Assembly: GCF_004360225.1 (NCBI RefSeq)
Contig: NZ_SNUA01000003.1
Span: forward strand, 355,934 to 419,933
Reading direction: 5' to 3'
Origin: Alcanivorax sp. 24
GTDB taxonomy: Bacteria > Pseudomonadota > Gammaproteobacteria > Pseudomonadales > Alcanivoracaceae
Length of the DNA stretch: 64,000 nucleotides
The translations under genes were made by a program, and so were the position numbers. The notes beneath the pieces are model-generated. The model saw only the letters and a program-made list of their open reading frames with translations, had not been told where the DNA came from and did no database searches. The first letter of the stretch is position 1; every line of letters starts with the position of its first letter. Positions 1 through 8,529 of the stretch are shown one piece after another.

Positions 1-699
1 AGCCTTGCCCACGGCATGGGCGGCACCCTGGCGGCCCTGGCGCTGGCCGCCTCGTTGGTGGTGATCGCCCTGCTGGTCCGCCGGCAGTTGTCCCAATCCT
101 CACCGCTGTTGCCGGTGGATCTGCTGCGTATTCCGCCGTTTGCCCTGGCCATTGGTACCTCGTTTTGCGCCTTCACCAGTCAGATGGCGGCGTTCATCGC
201 CCTGCCCTTTTATCTTCATGACATACTCGGTTACAGCGCGGTGGAAACCGGGCTACTGATGACCCCGTGGCCCGCGGCCGTGGCGGTCACCGCCCCCATC
301 GCCGGACGGTTGGCGGATCGCTATCCGATTGGCGTGCTGTGTTCGATGGGGTTGCTGCTGAAAGTGGTGGGACTGGTGTTGCTGGCCTTACTGCCGGAGC
401 AACCGCCGTTGCCGGCGCTGCTCGGCGCCATGGCGTTGTGCGGCATTGGTTTTGGACTGTTTCAGGCGCCCAACAACCGCGCCATGATCGGCTCCGCGCC
501 GCGGGAGCGCAGCGGCGGCGCCGGTGGCATGCAGGGCACCACCCGTCTGATCGGGCAGACTCTGGGCGCGGCGCTCACGGCTTTGGTGTTCGGGCAATTG
601 GCGCACGGCATTACCCCGGCATTGTTCATGGCCGCCACGTTCTCCGGTGTCGCCGCGATCATTAGTCTGTTTCGGATCCGCTACACGCCCAGGCCGTAA
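1..699 (+). CDS. MFS drug:H+ antiporter, C-terminal part (5' end outside window)
   Basis: The reading frame is open from base 1, so this is the C-terminal part (about 232 residues) of a multi-spanning exporter. Hydrophobic helices alternate with short loops, and the cytoplasmic loop GRLADRYP near the middle resembles the MFS loop motif. The pattern fits the 14-helix EmrB/QacA type of multidrug antiporter. The gene converges on a TetR-type regulator whose stop lies 12 bp away, with no obvious terminator between them. Family-level assignment is fairly safe. Substrate is unknown. Confidence 0.8.
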   Translation, partial: SLAHGMGGTLAALALAASLVVIALLVRRQLSQSSPLLPVDLLRIPPFALAIGTSFCAFTSQMAAFIALPFYLHDILGYSAVETGLLMTPWPAAVAVTAPIAGRLADRYPIGVLCSMGLLLKVVGLVLLALLPEQPPLPALLGAMALCGIGFGLFQAPNNRAMIGSAPRERSGGAGGMQGTTRLIGQTLGAALTALVFGQLAHGITPALFMAATFSGVAAIISLFRIRYTPRP

Positions 700-710
700 T
701 CACGAGCCAC

Positions 711-1289
711 TCAGGCCGACAGCGCGCGCCAGGTCACGGCCACCAGTTCATCCAGGTGCGAGGTTGGGGCGGCAGCGCTGTCCGACGCCAACCAGGCCCG
801 ACACAACAACTGGGCCGGTCCCAGCAAGGTGGCCACCACCACCTCCGGTGACACCGGTTTGAGAGTGCCTTCCGCAACGTGCCGCCGTACCCAGGCGGAC
901 ACCGTCGACATCAGCGCGGTATTGGCCTGATCCACCTGACGGGCCAGATCCCCGCCCCATCCGGTATAGCCACGTTCGGACAGGAACCGGGCCCGATCCC
1001 GGTTTCGTTCGGTCCATTCCAGGTGGTAACGCAGTACCGCCGCCACGCTCTCTCGAGCTCCGCCACTTTGCTTCAGTTGTTCCGCCAAGCCGTTCTGATA
1101 GTCCTGGATCCCCTCCAGGTAGACCGCCTCGCACAGGCTCTGTTTGTTGGCGAAGAAGTGAAACAGGCTGCCATTACTCACTTCCGCGCGCTCACGAATC
1201 GCCTGCAAGGTGGCACTGGCCACACCTTTTTCCACGAAAGTGGCCAGCGCGGCGGCAACAATCTTGTCACGTGTGTCCGAACTCGGCAT
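711..1289 (-). CDS. TetR/AcrR family transcriptional repressor
   Basis: A 192-residue protein. An N-terminal helix-turn-helix of the TetR type is visible at roughly residues 5-50 (DTRDKIVAAALATF, then GSLFHFFANKQSL). The remainder is an all-helical ligand-binding domain. I chose the ATG at 1289 over the in-frame TTG two codons upstream because GAGGG lies 6 nt before the ATG. It is divergent from a hotdog thioesterase, and a near-perfect 26-bp palindrome in the shared intergenic region (1391-1416) is the likely operator. It also converges on the MFS exporter, which it may control. Confidence 0.88.
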   Translation of the reverse strand: MPSSDTRDKIVAAALATFVEKGVASATLQAIRERAEVSNGSLFHFFANKQSLCEAVYLEGIQDYQNGLAEQLKQSGGARESVAAVLRYHLEWTERNRDRARFLSERGYTGWGGDLARQVDQANTALMSTVSAWVRRHVAEGTLKPVSPEVVVATLLGPAQLLCRAWLASDSAAAPTSHLDELVAVTWRALSA

Positions 1290-1379
1290 TCCCAACCCTC
1301 GGCAGTGGGAAATGGAAGTAGAAGGTGCAGAGAGGCAAGCACCCTAATGCGATTCACGATAACGCACAACCTGAGTGGA

Positions 1380-1416
1380 TTGACGCCATTAGAGTATAAC
1401 TCTAGAGTAATACTCT
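1380..1416 (+). promoter_or_regulatory. Promoter overlapped by a 26-bp palindromic operator (probable TetR site)
   Basis: A -35-like TTGACG (1380-1385) and a weak -10-like TAGAGT (1403-1408) are 17 bp apart. They are covered by a palindrome at 1391-1416 whose outer arms are AGAGTAT and ATACTCT and whose centre is ACTCTAGAGT. Only one symmetric base pair of positions fails to match. The position, over the -10 of the thioesterase gene and upstream of the divergent tetR, is typical of a TetR-family operator that represses both genes. Binding is inferred. Confidence 0.65.
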
Positions 1417-1467
1417 GTTTCTGGTGCCGCTATTCCGGCGGTACCCCGAACCAGGGAGTTTCTCTCC

Positions 1468-1887
1468 ATGCACGCGTCTTTGCAGCAAGCCCGGCAGGTC
1501 CTGGCCGAGCAAGCCTTCAGCACCCTGTTGGGAACGGAGTTACTGGAATACCAGCGCGAGAAAGCGGTTCTGCGCCTGCGGGTCAAGGACGATCTGCGTC
1601 AACAATATGGCTTCGTCCACGGCGGCGTCCTGAGCTATCTGGCCGATAACGCGCTGGCATTCGCCGGCGGCACGGTCCTGGAACCCTTGGTGTTTTCCTC
1701 GGAATTCAAGATCAACTACCTGCGCCCCGCCGGCGGCGACACCCTGCTGGCGGAGGCCTCGGTGATTCACGCCGGCCGTAATCAGGCCGTGGTCCGTTGC
1801 GACATCTACGATTGCCGCGGGGAGCAGCGCAAGCTGTGCGTGGCAGCCCAGGGCACCATCGTGCGCAGTCCACCGCCCGCCGGTTGA
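1468..1887 (+). CDS. PaaI-type hotdog thioesterase
   Basis: A 139-residue single-domain protein of the 4HBT/PaaI family, which hydrolyses acyl-CoA or aryl-CoA thioesters. The segment YGFVHGGVLSYLADNALAFA at about residues 50-70 is the family signature: the HGG turn followed by the central hotdog helix. GGAG lies upstream of the ATG. The gene is divergent from the TetR regulator and follows a palindromic operator, so it is probably induced by the TetR ligand. The natural thioester is unknown. Confidence 0.85.
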   Translation: MHASLQQARQVLAEQAFSTLLGTELLEYQREKAVLRLRVKDDLRQQYGFVHGGVLSYLADNALAFAGGTVLEPLVFSSEFKINYLRPAGGDTLLAEASVIHAGRNQAVVRCDIYDCRGEQRKLCVAAQGTIVRSPPPAG

Positions 1888-1914
1888 GGCCGGAGTCGAG
1901 CTCTGGGCAGACAG

Positions 1915-2847
1915 CTAACGCCAGGGAGAATCGCCGCTTTTGACCAACAGTTGCCAGACCCGCGCCGCCGCGTCGGACAATGGATGTGAGCGCAGCCGGC
2001 AGGCACTGACATCCACCCGTACACCGGTGTCCAGAGGCAGGGTCACCAGATGCCCCGAGGCGATATCCGCCTCGATCAGCAAATCCGGCGCCACCGTCAC
2101 CGCCTGGCCGGCCCGGCACAATGCCAGACAGGAACTGATCGCCGCCATCTGATATTCAGCGCCCTTACGTTGTTCCAACAAGGTCTGGAACCAGGGCGCC
2201 AACCGCTGACGATAGTCCACCGGCACCCTGGGCAATGCCCAGGGCATGCGGGCCATGAACGCCTGTGCCGCGACCGGATCCTCGGTGACCGGCGCTTTCT
2301 GCTCGCGAACCCAGGCCGCCGGCGCCACCGCCCTCAACGGCAAATGACGTAACGGCTGAACCACGGTGTCGGCCTGATCCGCCAGGGTCTCCAGTTGCGG
2401 GCGATCATAGACCAGGAAGTCGTACCGGTAGGCATAAAGGCCTTCCTGCAAGGCATCAAACTGATCCGCATGCAGGTCCAGCCGAATACTACTGCCCTCA
2501 CGACGTAACGGTCCCGCCAGACTCTGCCCCAGAATGTCCGGCGCGAAGGGCCCGCAACCGATCCGCACCACGCCACTGCGTCCTTCGTGGAAACGGGTCA
2601 CCAGCAGATCCAGGCCGGCCACTTCGTCGAGCACCCTGCCCGCCTGCTTGTACAACGTCCGGGCCAGGTCGGTGGGGCGCAGGGAGCGGGTGTGTCGTTG
2701 GAACAGAGCACCGCCGAGACGCGCTTCCAGCTTACCGAGACTGTGGCTCAGGGCCGGTTGTGACATCCCCAGGGCACGCGCCGCCGCCGACAGGCTGTCG
2801 TGCTCGTACACCGCCCGGAATTGAACCAGCTGCTGCAGGGGCCACAT
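1915..2847 (-). CDS. LysR family transcriptional regulator
   Basis: A 310-residue LysR regulator. The N-terminal winged helix-turn-helix covers about residues 1-60 (FRAVYEHDSLSAAARALGMS, then QPALSHSLGKLE), followed by the two-lobed effector-binding domain. The ATG at 2847 is preceded by AAGGAG at 7 nt, so the longer frame starting at 2886 is not used. It is divergent from the sulfatase gene. LysR regulators usually act on the divergent neighbour, so control of the sulfatase is likely. The effector is unknown. Confidence 0.88.
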   Translation of the reverse strand: MWPLQQLVQFRAVYEHDSLSAAARALGMSQPALSHSLGKLEARLGGALFQRHTRSLRPTDLARTLYKQAGRVLDEVAGLDLLVTRFHEGRSGVVRIGCGPFAPDILGQSLAGPLRREGSSIRLDLHADQFDALQEGLYAYRYDFLVYDRPQLETLADQADTVVQPLRHLPLRAVAPAAWVREQKAPVTEDPVAAQAFMARMPWALPRVPVDYRQRLAPWFQTLLEQRKGAEYQMAAISSCLALCRAGQAVTVAPDLLIEADIASGHLVTLPLDTGVRVDVSACRLRSHPLSDAAARVWQLLVKSGDSPWR

Positions 2848-2888
2848 CGGCGCTCTCCTTGTTGTCATCCGGCCATCTTGGAACATTC

Positions 2889-2911
2889 ATAAATAACAAG
2901 AATGGATTTAT
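2889..2911. promoter_or_regulatory. Candidate LysR-type operator between lysR and sulfatase
   Basis: ATAAAT (2889-2894) and ATTTAT (2906-2911) form an inverted repeat with an 11-bp spacer in an AT-rich patch between the divergent start codons. LysR proteins often bind imperfect AT-rich dyads of about this size. The match is short, so this is a suggestion only. Confidence 0.3.
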
Positions 2912-2975
2912 TCACCCTGTTTATCAATGATCCCGGCATACTCCGGTCATCCAATAACCAATAACAGGGCACATC

Positions 2976-4682
2976 ATGACCGGACCGGATCGGCGCACCG
3001 TTCTCAAACACCTGGCCTTGGGGGCCGCCGCGCTGGGAGTCAGCCGCCCCGCCGGCGCCCGCGCTCCCTCGCCGACCGGCGGTGACCGGCCGCTTAATGT
3101 ACTGCTGCTGGTATCGGACCAGGAACGCTCCTGGATGGATCTGCCGGCGGAGCTGGATCTGCCGGCGCATCGGACCCTGCTCGCCGAGGGCGTGGGCTTC
3201 AACCAATATCACGTGAACACCTCGCCGTGTTCTCCGTCACGTTCGGTGATGTACACCGGGCAGCACACCATGCGCACCAGCATGACCGCCAACCTGCATG
3301 CGCCGCCGTTCCCCACGCTGAATCCGGACCTGCCCACGGTTGGCCACTTCTTTCAGGAAATGGGCTATCACACCGCCTACAAAGGCAAGTGGCATTTATC
3401 CGACATCGAGGACGGCCCGGGTTTGCTCTATGGCAGCTACCCCAGCCGCGACAAGGCCCTGGAGGAACATGGCTTTCATGACTACAACCTAACCGGCGAT
3501 GTGCACGGCTCGGTATGGCAGGGTTATCTGGCCGACCGCATGGTGGCCGGCGAGGCCAGCCACTGGCTGGCCCGGCGCAGCCACCAGTTGGACAAGCCAT
3601 GGATGCTGGCGGTGAACTTCGTCAATCCCCACGACATCATGTTCTTCTCCAGCGGCGCGCGACAGGAACAATCACGAGTCAATCCGGACTTCATGGCACC
3701 GCTGCGGCCGCCGCCCAACGACCCTGTGTACGAGGCGGACTGGCGCCATATTCCGCTGCCGCGTTCCTTCCATCACGCCAACCTGATGGACAAGCCCTGG
3801 TGCCACCGCTCCTACGCCCAGGTCCTCGACGCCATTTATGGCCGCATCGATAAACAGGACGAGGCCGCCTGGCGCGCCAACCAAAGCTACTACTTCAACT
3901 GCATCCGTGATGTGTCCCGCCAGGTGGAACACGTACTGCGGGCCCTTAAGGTCAGTGGCCAATGGGACAACACCATCATCGTCTATACCGCTGACCACGG
4001 CGAAATGGCCGGCGCCCAGGGACTGCGCCAAAAGGGCCCGTTGATCTACAAGGAGAACAGCCGCGTTCCCCTGATCATCCGTCATCCGGATGTGCGGGGT
4101 GGACGCCGGGTGGACAATCTCGGCAGCACCGTGGATCTGCTGCCCACCCTGGTGGGGCTCGCCAGCGCGGGCAAACACAAGAGCGATACGCCGGGAGTGG
4201 ACCTGAGCCCGGCGCTCAACGGCAAAACCACCGAACGAGACGATCGGGGCGTGCTGTTCGCCTATGGCGTGCTGCTTTATACCGATCCGGAAGCCACCCG
4301 GCGGCTGGCCAAAGAAGGGGATGAGATCACCCCCATGGCCATGCTCGCCGACTTTTTCAAGCAACTGCGCCTGGGCCCCGAATTGGGTAATCGGGGCCTT
4401 CATAGGGGGGTGCACGACGGCCGCTATAAGTTCGCGCGCTATTTCAGTCCCGACAGCCATCACACGCCGACGGACTGGGAAACGCTGCGAGCGCATAACG
4501 ATCTGGAGTTGTATGACACTCATACCGATCCGGATGAGCTCAACAATCTCGCGGCCGACCCGGAGAAGGTAAAGCCTCTGCTGATGGCCATGAACGAAAA
4601 AACCAACCAATTGGTGGCCGCCGAAATTGGCAAGGACGAAGGCCAGGAATTCCCCGGCCCGACCTTTCTTTACCGACTTTGA
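2976..4682 (+). CDS. Exported type I (formylglycine) sulfatase
   Basis: A 568-residue enzyme of the alkaline-phosphatase/sulfatase fold that hydrolyses sulfate esters. The N-terminus has a twin-arginine signal (DRRTVLKHLALGAAALG), implying folded export to the periplasm. The sulfatase signature C-S-P-S-R is at residues 85-89; Cys85 would be converted to formylglycine by a maturation enzyme not encoded here. Metal-binding segments are visible as VSDQE near residue 46 and YTADHGEMAG in the second half. It is divergent from a LysR regulator and is followed by two strong terminators. The Tat signal and larger size argue against cytoplasmic choline sulfatase. The substrate (aryl, alkyl or sugar sulfate) is undetermined. 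Confidence 0.87.
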   Translation: MTGPDRRTVLKHLALGAAALGVSRPAGARAPSPTGGDRPLNVLLLVSDQERSWMDLPAELDLPAHRTLLAEGVGFNQYHVNTSPCSPSRSVMYTGQHTMRTSMTANLHAPPFPTLNPDLPTVGHFFQEMGYHTAYKGKWHLSDIEDGPGLLYGSYPSRDKALEEHGFHDYNLTGDVHGSVWQGYLADRMVAGEASHWLARRSHQLDKPWMLAVNFVNPHDIMFFSSGARQEQSRVNPDFMAPLRPPPNDPVYEADWRHIPLPRSFHHANLMDKPWCHRSYAQVLDAIYGRIDKQDEAAWRANQSYYFNCIRDVSRQVEHVLRALKVSGQWDNTIIVYTADHGEMAGAQGLRQKGPLIYKENSRVPLIIRHPDVRGGRRVDNLGSTVDLLPTLVGLASAGKHKSDTPGVDLSPALNGKTTERDDRGVLFAYGVLLYTDPEATRRLAKEGDEITPMAMLADFFKQLRLGPELGNRGLHRGVHDGRYKFARYFSPDSHHTPTDWETLRAHNDLELYDTHTDPDELNNLAADPEKVKPLLMAMNEKTNQLVAAEIGKDEGQEFPGPTFLYRL

Positions 4683-4692
4683 CGGAGAACAA

Positions 4693-4719
4693 CACCGCGG
4701 CTCCCCCGCGGTGCTTTTT
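4693..4719 (+). terminator. Rho-independent terminator of the sulfatase gene
   Basis: CACCGCGG (4693-4700) pairs perfectly with CCGCGGTG (4706-4713) around a 5-nt loop, and a T-run follows at once. It begins 10 bp after the sulfatase stop codon. Confidence 0.9.
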
Positions 4720-4723
4720 ATGG

Positions 4724-4759
4724 CGGTCCCATGTGAAACGGCATGGGACCGTTTTTTTT
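4724..4759 (+). terminator. Second, tandem Rho-independent terminator
   Basis: CGGTCCCATG (4724-4733) pairs with CATGGGACCG (4742-4751) and is followed by eight T. Two perfect terminators in series within 70 bp give strong insulation of the region downstream. Confidence 0.88.
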
Positions 4760-4791
4760 ATTCGCCGTGATATCAGAGCAAAATGGGATTG

Positions 4792-4930
4792 CCCTCCATC
4801 AGAGACGCGGATCTGTACGGGGGGCTTCCGGGAACGCCGTGAATACATCCTTGTAGGCTCCCGGTTTGACGTCCCTGTCAAACCGGGTCCCGGAAGCCCC
4901 CCGTACAGATCCGCTTCGAGTGAATCCCAA
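4792..4930 (+). repeat. Palindromic element A (variable-stem family)
   Basis: The left flank CCCTCCATCAGAGAC (4792-4806) leads into a perfect 27-bp stem (4807-4833 with 4888-4914). The long loop starts ACGCCGTGAA and carries a nested hairpin (4860-4870 with 4877-4887). The right flank begins GCTTCGAG. Elements B (5030-5129) and C (63754-63853) share the flanks and loop start but have different stem sequences. The element lies wholly between genes. Confidence 0.85.
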
Positions 4931-5029
4931 CATCTGGGGTCCCAAGCACGACGAACCTTGCGGAATGAGGAGATCGCTCCATCTCTTCCATCGTCGCCGC
5001 TGAGAGGCTTGTTAAGAACACCAATGCTT

Positions 5030-5129
5030 GCCCGTCACCTCGAAGCTGGGCTGCGTTATACCTTTGCGGGACCCTGCTTCACGACGTTCCCGCAAAGGTA
5101 TAACGCAGCCCAGCGTCCCTGATGGAGGG
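5030..5129 (-). repeat. Palindromic element B (variable-stem family)
   Basis: This lies in the opposite orientation to element A. Read on the minus strand, CCCTCCATCAGGGAC (5129-5115) is followed by a perfect 27-bp stem (5114-5088 with 5071-5045), a loop starting ACGTCGTGAA, and the right flank GCTTCGAGGTGACGGG. Between A and B (about 4931-5029) I see no gene, only anonymous sequence. Confidence 0.85.
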
Positions 5130-5174
5130 AAGTTTTCGCGCCGCGACCATCACCTTTAAAATCGCTCCCGGCTT

Positions 5175-6677
5175 TTAACCGGCTCGTTCCTGCTCCCGTC
5201 CCCAATAGAAGTCCTCCCGCCAATAACGGAACTTGCCGAAATCGCCGTGATTCCGCGGCACGCTGTCGTCGTTGGCGGGAAACACTTTCAGGTAGGCGTT
5301 GCCGGCATCACGGTAAAACGGCAGCAGGTGACGGGCATTGGTCCAACGGCCGGAACGGCGGTCCAGCATATGATCCGGTTGCGTCAGCATGTCATCCAGC
5401 CATACCAGCAAACTGCCGTTAGGAATCAGGAAGTAGCCGCGCACTTCCCTTTCTTCGCTGGTGGGATGCAAGACCAGATTATAGAACGCCACGTCCGGAT
5501 CATCGGCGTGCGCCTTCAACCAGGGATAGGTTTTGTCGATCCAGTTGCGGCTGCTGTCGGCGGCCCCCATATGGATGATGGTTTTATACGGCAGTTGCGG
5601 GTACAGAGACACCAGCTCGTTGGCGACGATGGCGCCCATGCTGTGCCCCACCAATGTGATTTCCATGGTCATACCCGCCGGTAAACGCCGGTTCAGCTCA
5701 TCAAGACGCCGTGCCAGCACCGCCACCACGCCATTGCCTTCCACCGCGCAATCCTCACCACAATAATCCTCGTTGTAGCCGAGCACATCCGCTTCCATGG
5801 TGGTGAGATGTTTGGTGCGGCGCAGCATCATACTCCAGGCCGGTGTCCCCAGACCCTGCACCGCCGGCGTGGTTACCAGACGGACCACGCCCGGCACCAC
5901 CTGCCCGGTGCGATACAGCGTCTGGTCCAGGAAGGAATAGGGCTCGCTCTCCGGCCAGTACAGGGCCTCATCGTCCTGATAATCAGGCCGGTCCCGATCC
6001 ATGCCGCGCTGCCTGGCGTCGGCGGCGGCGATGCTGTTGGCGGTCACGTCCCAACCGGTTTCCGGAAATTTCACCAGACCGCTCAAGGTGTCGCTCAGGG
6101 TATAAACCGTGCCTCGCACCGGGGCCATCGGACCACGGGCAACGCCACCGTTACGCACCGAGGTGAAGCGGTCCCAGAACGAGACAAAGGCACCGGAGCG
6201 CCAACTGACATAGAGTGGATAGAAACCGTCACACTCCATCTCCGCCAGATAACGGTCCAGGCGTTCGTCGTTATAACTGGGGTGATTAAGGCCGCCATGG
6301 AAGAACAACAACACCTTTAGAGTGTCACCGTCCCGCCCTTTTTCCTGCCGGGCTCGCTCCAGCATTTTTGCTTCAATGTCATCAAGCAGTGCTTGATAGC
6401 GGGCGTACAGATTACGGTTCCCCGCCCCGTCCACGACAGCGCCGCGACGCTCGGCCTGGAACCGGTCCATGGATTTGAAGTTGGCCTGCTGATGTGAATA
6501 CGGATCATAGGCTCCGTTGAGGTCGCTGCCGATATGGTGCAACCGTTTGGGGTCGTTCTGATCATATTGGGGTTTGGGAAAAAGCCGGGCACAGCCGGAG
6601 ACCATCATCAGGCTGGCGGCAAACAGCAACACACCTGACAAACGGGCCCGGCCCGTCACACTGGGGGTGGCTGGCAT
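5175..6677 (-). CDS. Alpha/beta-hydrolase lipoprotein
   Basis: A 500-residue predicted lipoprotein. The signal peptide ends in a lipobox (MMVSGC, Cys29), so the protein should be membrane-anchored. A serine-hydrolase nucleophile elbow GHSMG lies at residues 344-348 (Ser346), and LLFFHGG near residue 125 could supply the oxyanion loop. The ATG at 6677 follows AAGGA at 8 nt, which rules out the longer frame from 6755. It sits 86 bp downstream of the flippase-like gene on the same strand and may end that operon. Esterase, lipase or acyltransferase activity are all possible. Confidence 0.72.
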   Translation of the reverse strand: MPATPSVTGRARLSGVLLFAASLMMVSGCARLFPKPQYDQNDPKRLHHIGSDLNGAYDPYSHQQANFKSMDRFQAERRGAVVDGAGNRNLYARYQALLDDIEAKMLERARQEKGRDGDTLKVLLFFHGGLNHPSYNDERLDRYLAEMECDGFYPLYVSWRSGAFVSFWDRFTSVRNGGVARGPMAPVRGTVYTLSDTLSGLVKFPETGWDVTANSIAAADARQRGMDRDRPDYQDDEALYWPESEPYSFLDQTLYRTGQVVPGVVRLVTTPAVQGLGTPAWSMMLRRTKHLTTMEADVLGYNEDYCGEDCAVEGNGVVAVLARRLDELNRRLPAGMTMEITLVGHSMGAIVANELVSLYPQLPYKTIIHMGAADSSRNWIDKTYPWLKAHADDPDVAFYNLVLHPTSEEREVRGYFLIPNGSLLVWLDDMLTQPDHMLDRRSGRWTNARHLLPFYRDAGNAYLKVFPANDDSVPRNHGDFGKFRYWREDFYWGREQERAG

Positions 6678-6763
6678 ATTGAAATCCTTATGTGTTGTTA
6701 TTTGGTTTTGGTCATTCCCGCCCTGAATAGAGCACGGATAAAAATGTGACGTCAATCACAAAA

Positions 6764-7759
6764 TCAGCGTTCCCCGTGGCCCAGCAACGCGGTCGCCTCA
6801 CGGCCGGCCAGTGCCAGAAGACAGCCGCCACCGACCAGTAGATACAGATAAAAGGTCATGAACCGCCACACCAGCAACACCGTGGCGGTGGTCATGGTTC
6901 CCAGCCAGGGGGCCAGCAAAGCGGCACCGGCCACCTCCGCTCCGCCGGCGCCACCGGGTAGCAGAGTCAGGTAACCCGCCCCCATCGCCATCATCTGCAC
7001 AAAAAAACCGTATACCCAGTCCACATGCTTACCCAATGCCAGCACAGTGAGATAGATCACCGAATACCGCAGCAGCCAGTGCGTCAGGCACAGGCCGAAC
7101 AGCGCCATCAAACGGCGGCGCGGCACTCGCAGGGTTTCCGCCATGCTCTGGCGAAAGCGCAGCAACGCGCGGGCCAGGGCACGCCGCCGCCGCAACGGCA
7201 CCTGCCAGCGTTCCAGCCAGGGGTCGGTGAAGCGCAGGATATCACTGAACCGGTTCGCCACCGCCCAACACAGCAGCAGTGCCAGACCCAGCAATACCAT
7301 CGGCAATGCCAGTTGCCACCAGCCCTCAAGATCCAGATAACGGCTCAGCCCGTACAGAGCCACCGTCGGCAGCAGTACCAGAAACACCACCAGGTCAGTG
7401 ATCTGATCCACCGCGAACACCGCCGTGGCGGTGGCCGGTGTCACCTGATAACGACGCAATAGCGCCACCAGCGTAAAGGGCGCGCCACTGCCGCCGGGGG
7501 TGGCATTGAGCGCGCATTCAGTGGCCATCACCGTGGCGAGAGCACCGCCGTGGCCCAGGCCCTCGGCGCGATCCGCCAGCATAATGCGCAATCGCCAGGC
7601 ATTGAGGTTCCAGCACAGGAAGATCATCGCCACCATCAGCAGCAACCAGGCCGCCGGAATATGCGTCAACCCATGAAAGGCACCCGCGCCCCCCAGCACC
7701 AGCGGCACCAGCGCCCCCAATCCCAGGGCCAGGAGCAACAGCCACCAGCGGCGCCTCAC
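6764..7759 (-). CDS. Flippase-like integral membrane protein (LPG-synthase TM / UPF0104 type)
   Basis: A 331-residue, very hydrophobic protein with about eight membrane helices. The patterns NLNAWRLRIML, ALNATPGGSGAPFTLVALLR and GAGYLTLLPGGAGGAEVAGA resemble the conserved glycine/proline segments of the lysylphosphatidylglycerol-synthase transmembrane family, whose members move lipids across the inner membrane. It has no catalytic C-terminal domain. Its start overlaps the stop of the deacetylase-like gene (ATGA), so the two are translationally coupled. Its partner genes suggest export or remodelling of a glycolipid or glycan precursor. Confidence 0.78.
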   Translation of the reverse strand: MRRRWWLLLLALGLGALVPLVLGGAGAFHGLTHIPAAWLLLMVAMIFLCWNLNAWRLRIMLADRAEGLGHGGALATVMATECALNATPGGSGAPFTLVALLRRYQVTPATATAVFAVDQITDLVVFLVLLPTVALYGLSRYLDLEGWWQLALPMVLLGLALLLCWAVANRFSDILRFTDPWLERWQVPLRRRRALARALLRFRQSMAETLRVPRRRLMALFGLCLTHWLLRYSVIYLTVLALGKHVDWVYGFFVQMMAMGAGYLTLLPGGAGGAEVAGAALLAPWLGTMTTATVLLVWRFMTFYLYLLVGGGCLLALAGREATALLGHGER

Positions 7760-8529
7760 GGGGCCTCCCCGGTCAGTTCGTCAATCCATTGGGATTTGGT
7801 CAACGCCCGGCGACATCCGGCCAGCCGCTCAATGGCGGCGATCCAGGCGCGCCGTGAACGTGAATGGCGCATGTCCACTGGGTGCACCGCCAAGCGCAAT
7901 ACCGGTGAAGCATGGTGCATCCACTCGCGCATCCGATTGACGCCCTGGAACAGCCCGCGCCGCCATGGTGATCGGGCTGACCACACCAGCGTTGGCGTCG
8001 GCAGAAACAGGTCGCTGGCGGGATAATGGAAACCGTCCCGATCCGTCCAATAAGCGAATCCGGCTTCGGCGATGGCGGCGCGTGAACCAGCGCTGGTCAT
8101 CCAACCCGGAGGCACGAAGCCACGGGACCACCAACCGAGCTGATGAAACATCGCCAACCCCCGCTGTATTCGCACCGCCGCCGCTCGCCGGTCCAGGGCC
8201 GCGAACTCACCTTCATGCGTCAACAAACGCCGGCGCACCCAGTCCCCCGGCGTCGCCGGAGGGGGACTGTCGTCATGGTGGTAGTAGCCATGCAGTACCA
8301 GTTCGTCACCACGCCGGCGGCGCTGTTCCAGTGCCTGACAAAACCGCTTGTCCTCGATAAAGCCCCCGCCGCCATGGAAGTCCGGCACCACCAGCAAAGT
8401 CAGCGGAATCCGCGGGTGGCGCTCAAGGGCGCGCAGCAACGGCTGATAATCCGGCCAGGTGGCCGGACACACATCGTGCAGCGATAGCAGAAAGGCGCTG
8501 TCCGGCTGGTGGTCAGGTTTGTGGGCCAT
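7756..8529 (-). CDS. DUF2334 / polysaccharide-deacetylase-like protein
   Basis: A 257-residue protein of the NodB-like carbohydrate esterase superfamily. LLSLHDVCPATW near the N-terminus carries the His-Asp pair typical of DUF2334, and LVLHGYYHH supplies the later metal-binding histidines. The family removes acyl groups from sugars using a divalent metal. The start at 8529 lies 17 bp inside the end of the upstream glycosyltransferase and fits a coupled operon. No export signal is visible, so the action is probably cytoplasmic. Substrate unknown. Confidence 0.75.
   Translation of the reverse strand: MAHKPDHQPDSAFLLSLHDVCPATWPDYQPLLRALERHPRIPLTLLVVPDFHGGGGFIEDKRFCQALEQRRRRGDELVLHGYYHHDDSPPPATPGDWVRRRLLTHEGEFAALDRRAAAVRIQRGLAMFHQLGWWSRGFVPPGWMTSAGSRAAIAEAGFAYWTDRDGFHYPASDLFLPTPTLVWSARSPWRRGLFQGVNRMREWMHHASPVLRLAVHPVDMRHSRSRRAWIAAIERLAGCRRALTKSQWIDELTGEAP

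Noticed and set aside
3672..4610. Long minus-strand ORF inside the sulfatase gene
   Set aside because: It is the shadow of the sulfatase reading frame. The plus-strand protein carries the Tat signal and the C-S-P-S-R motif, whereas the antisense frame has no recognisable domain.
4679..5122. 147-codon ORF in the gap after the sulfatase
   Set aside because: It runs through two terminators and two palindromic elements and has no coding signature.
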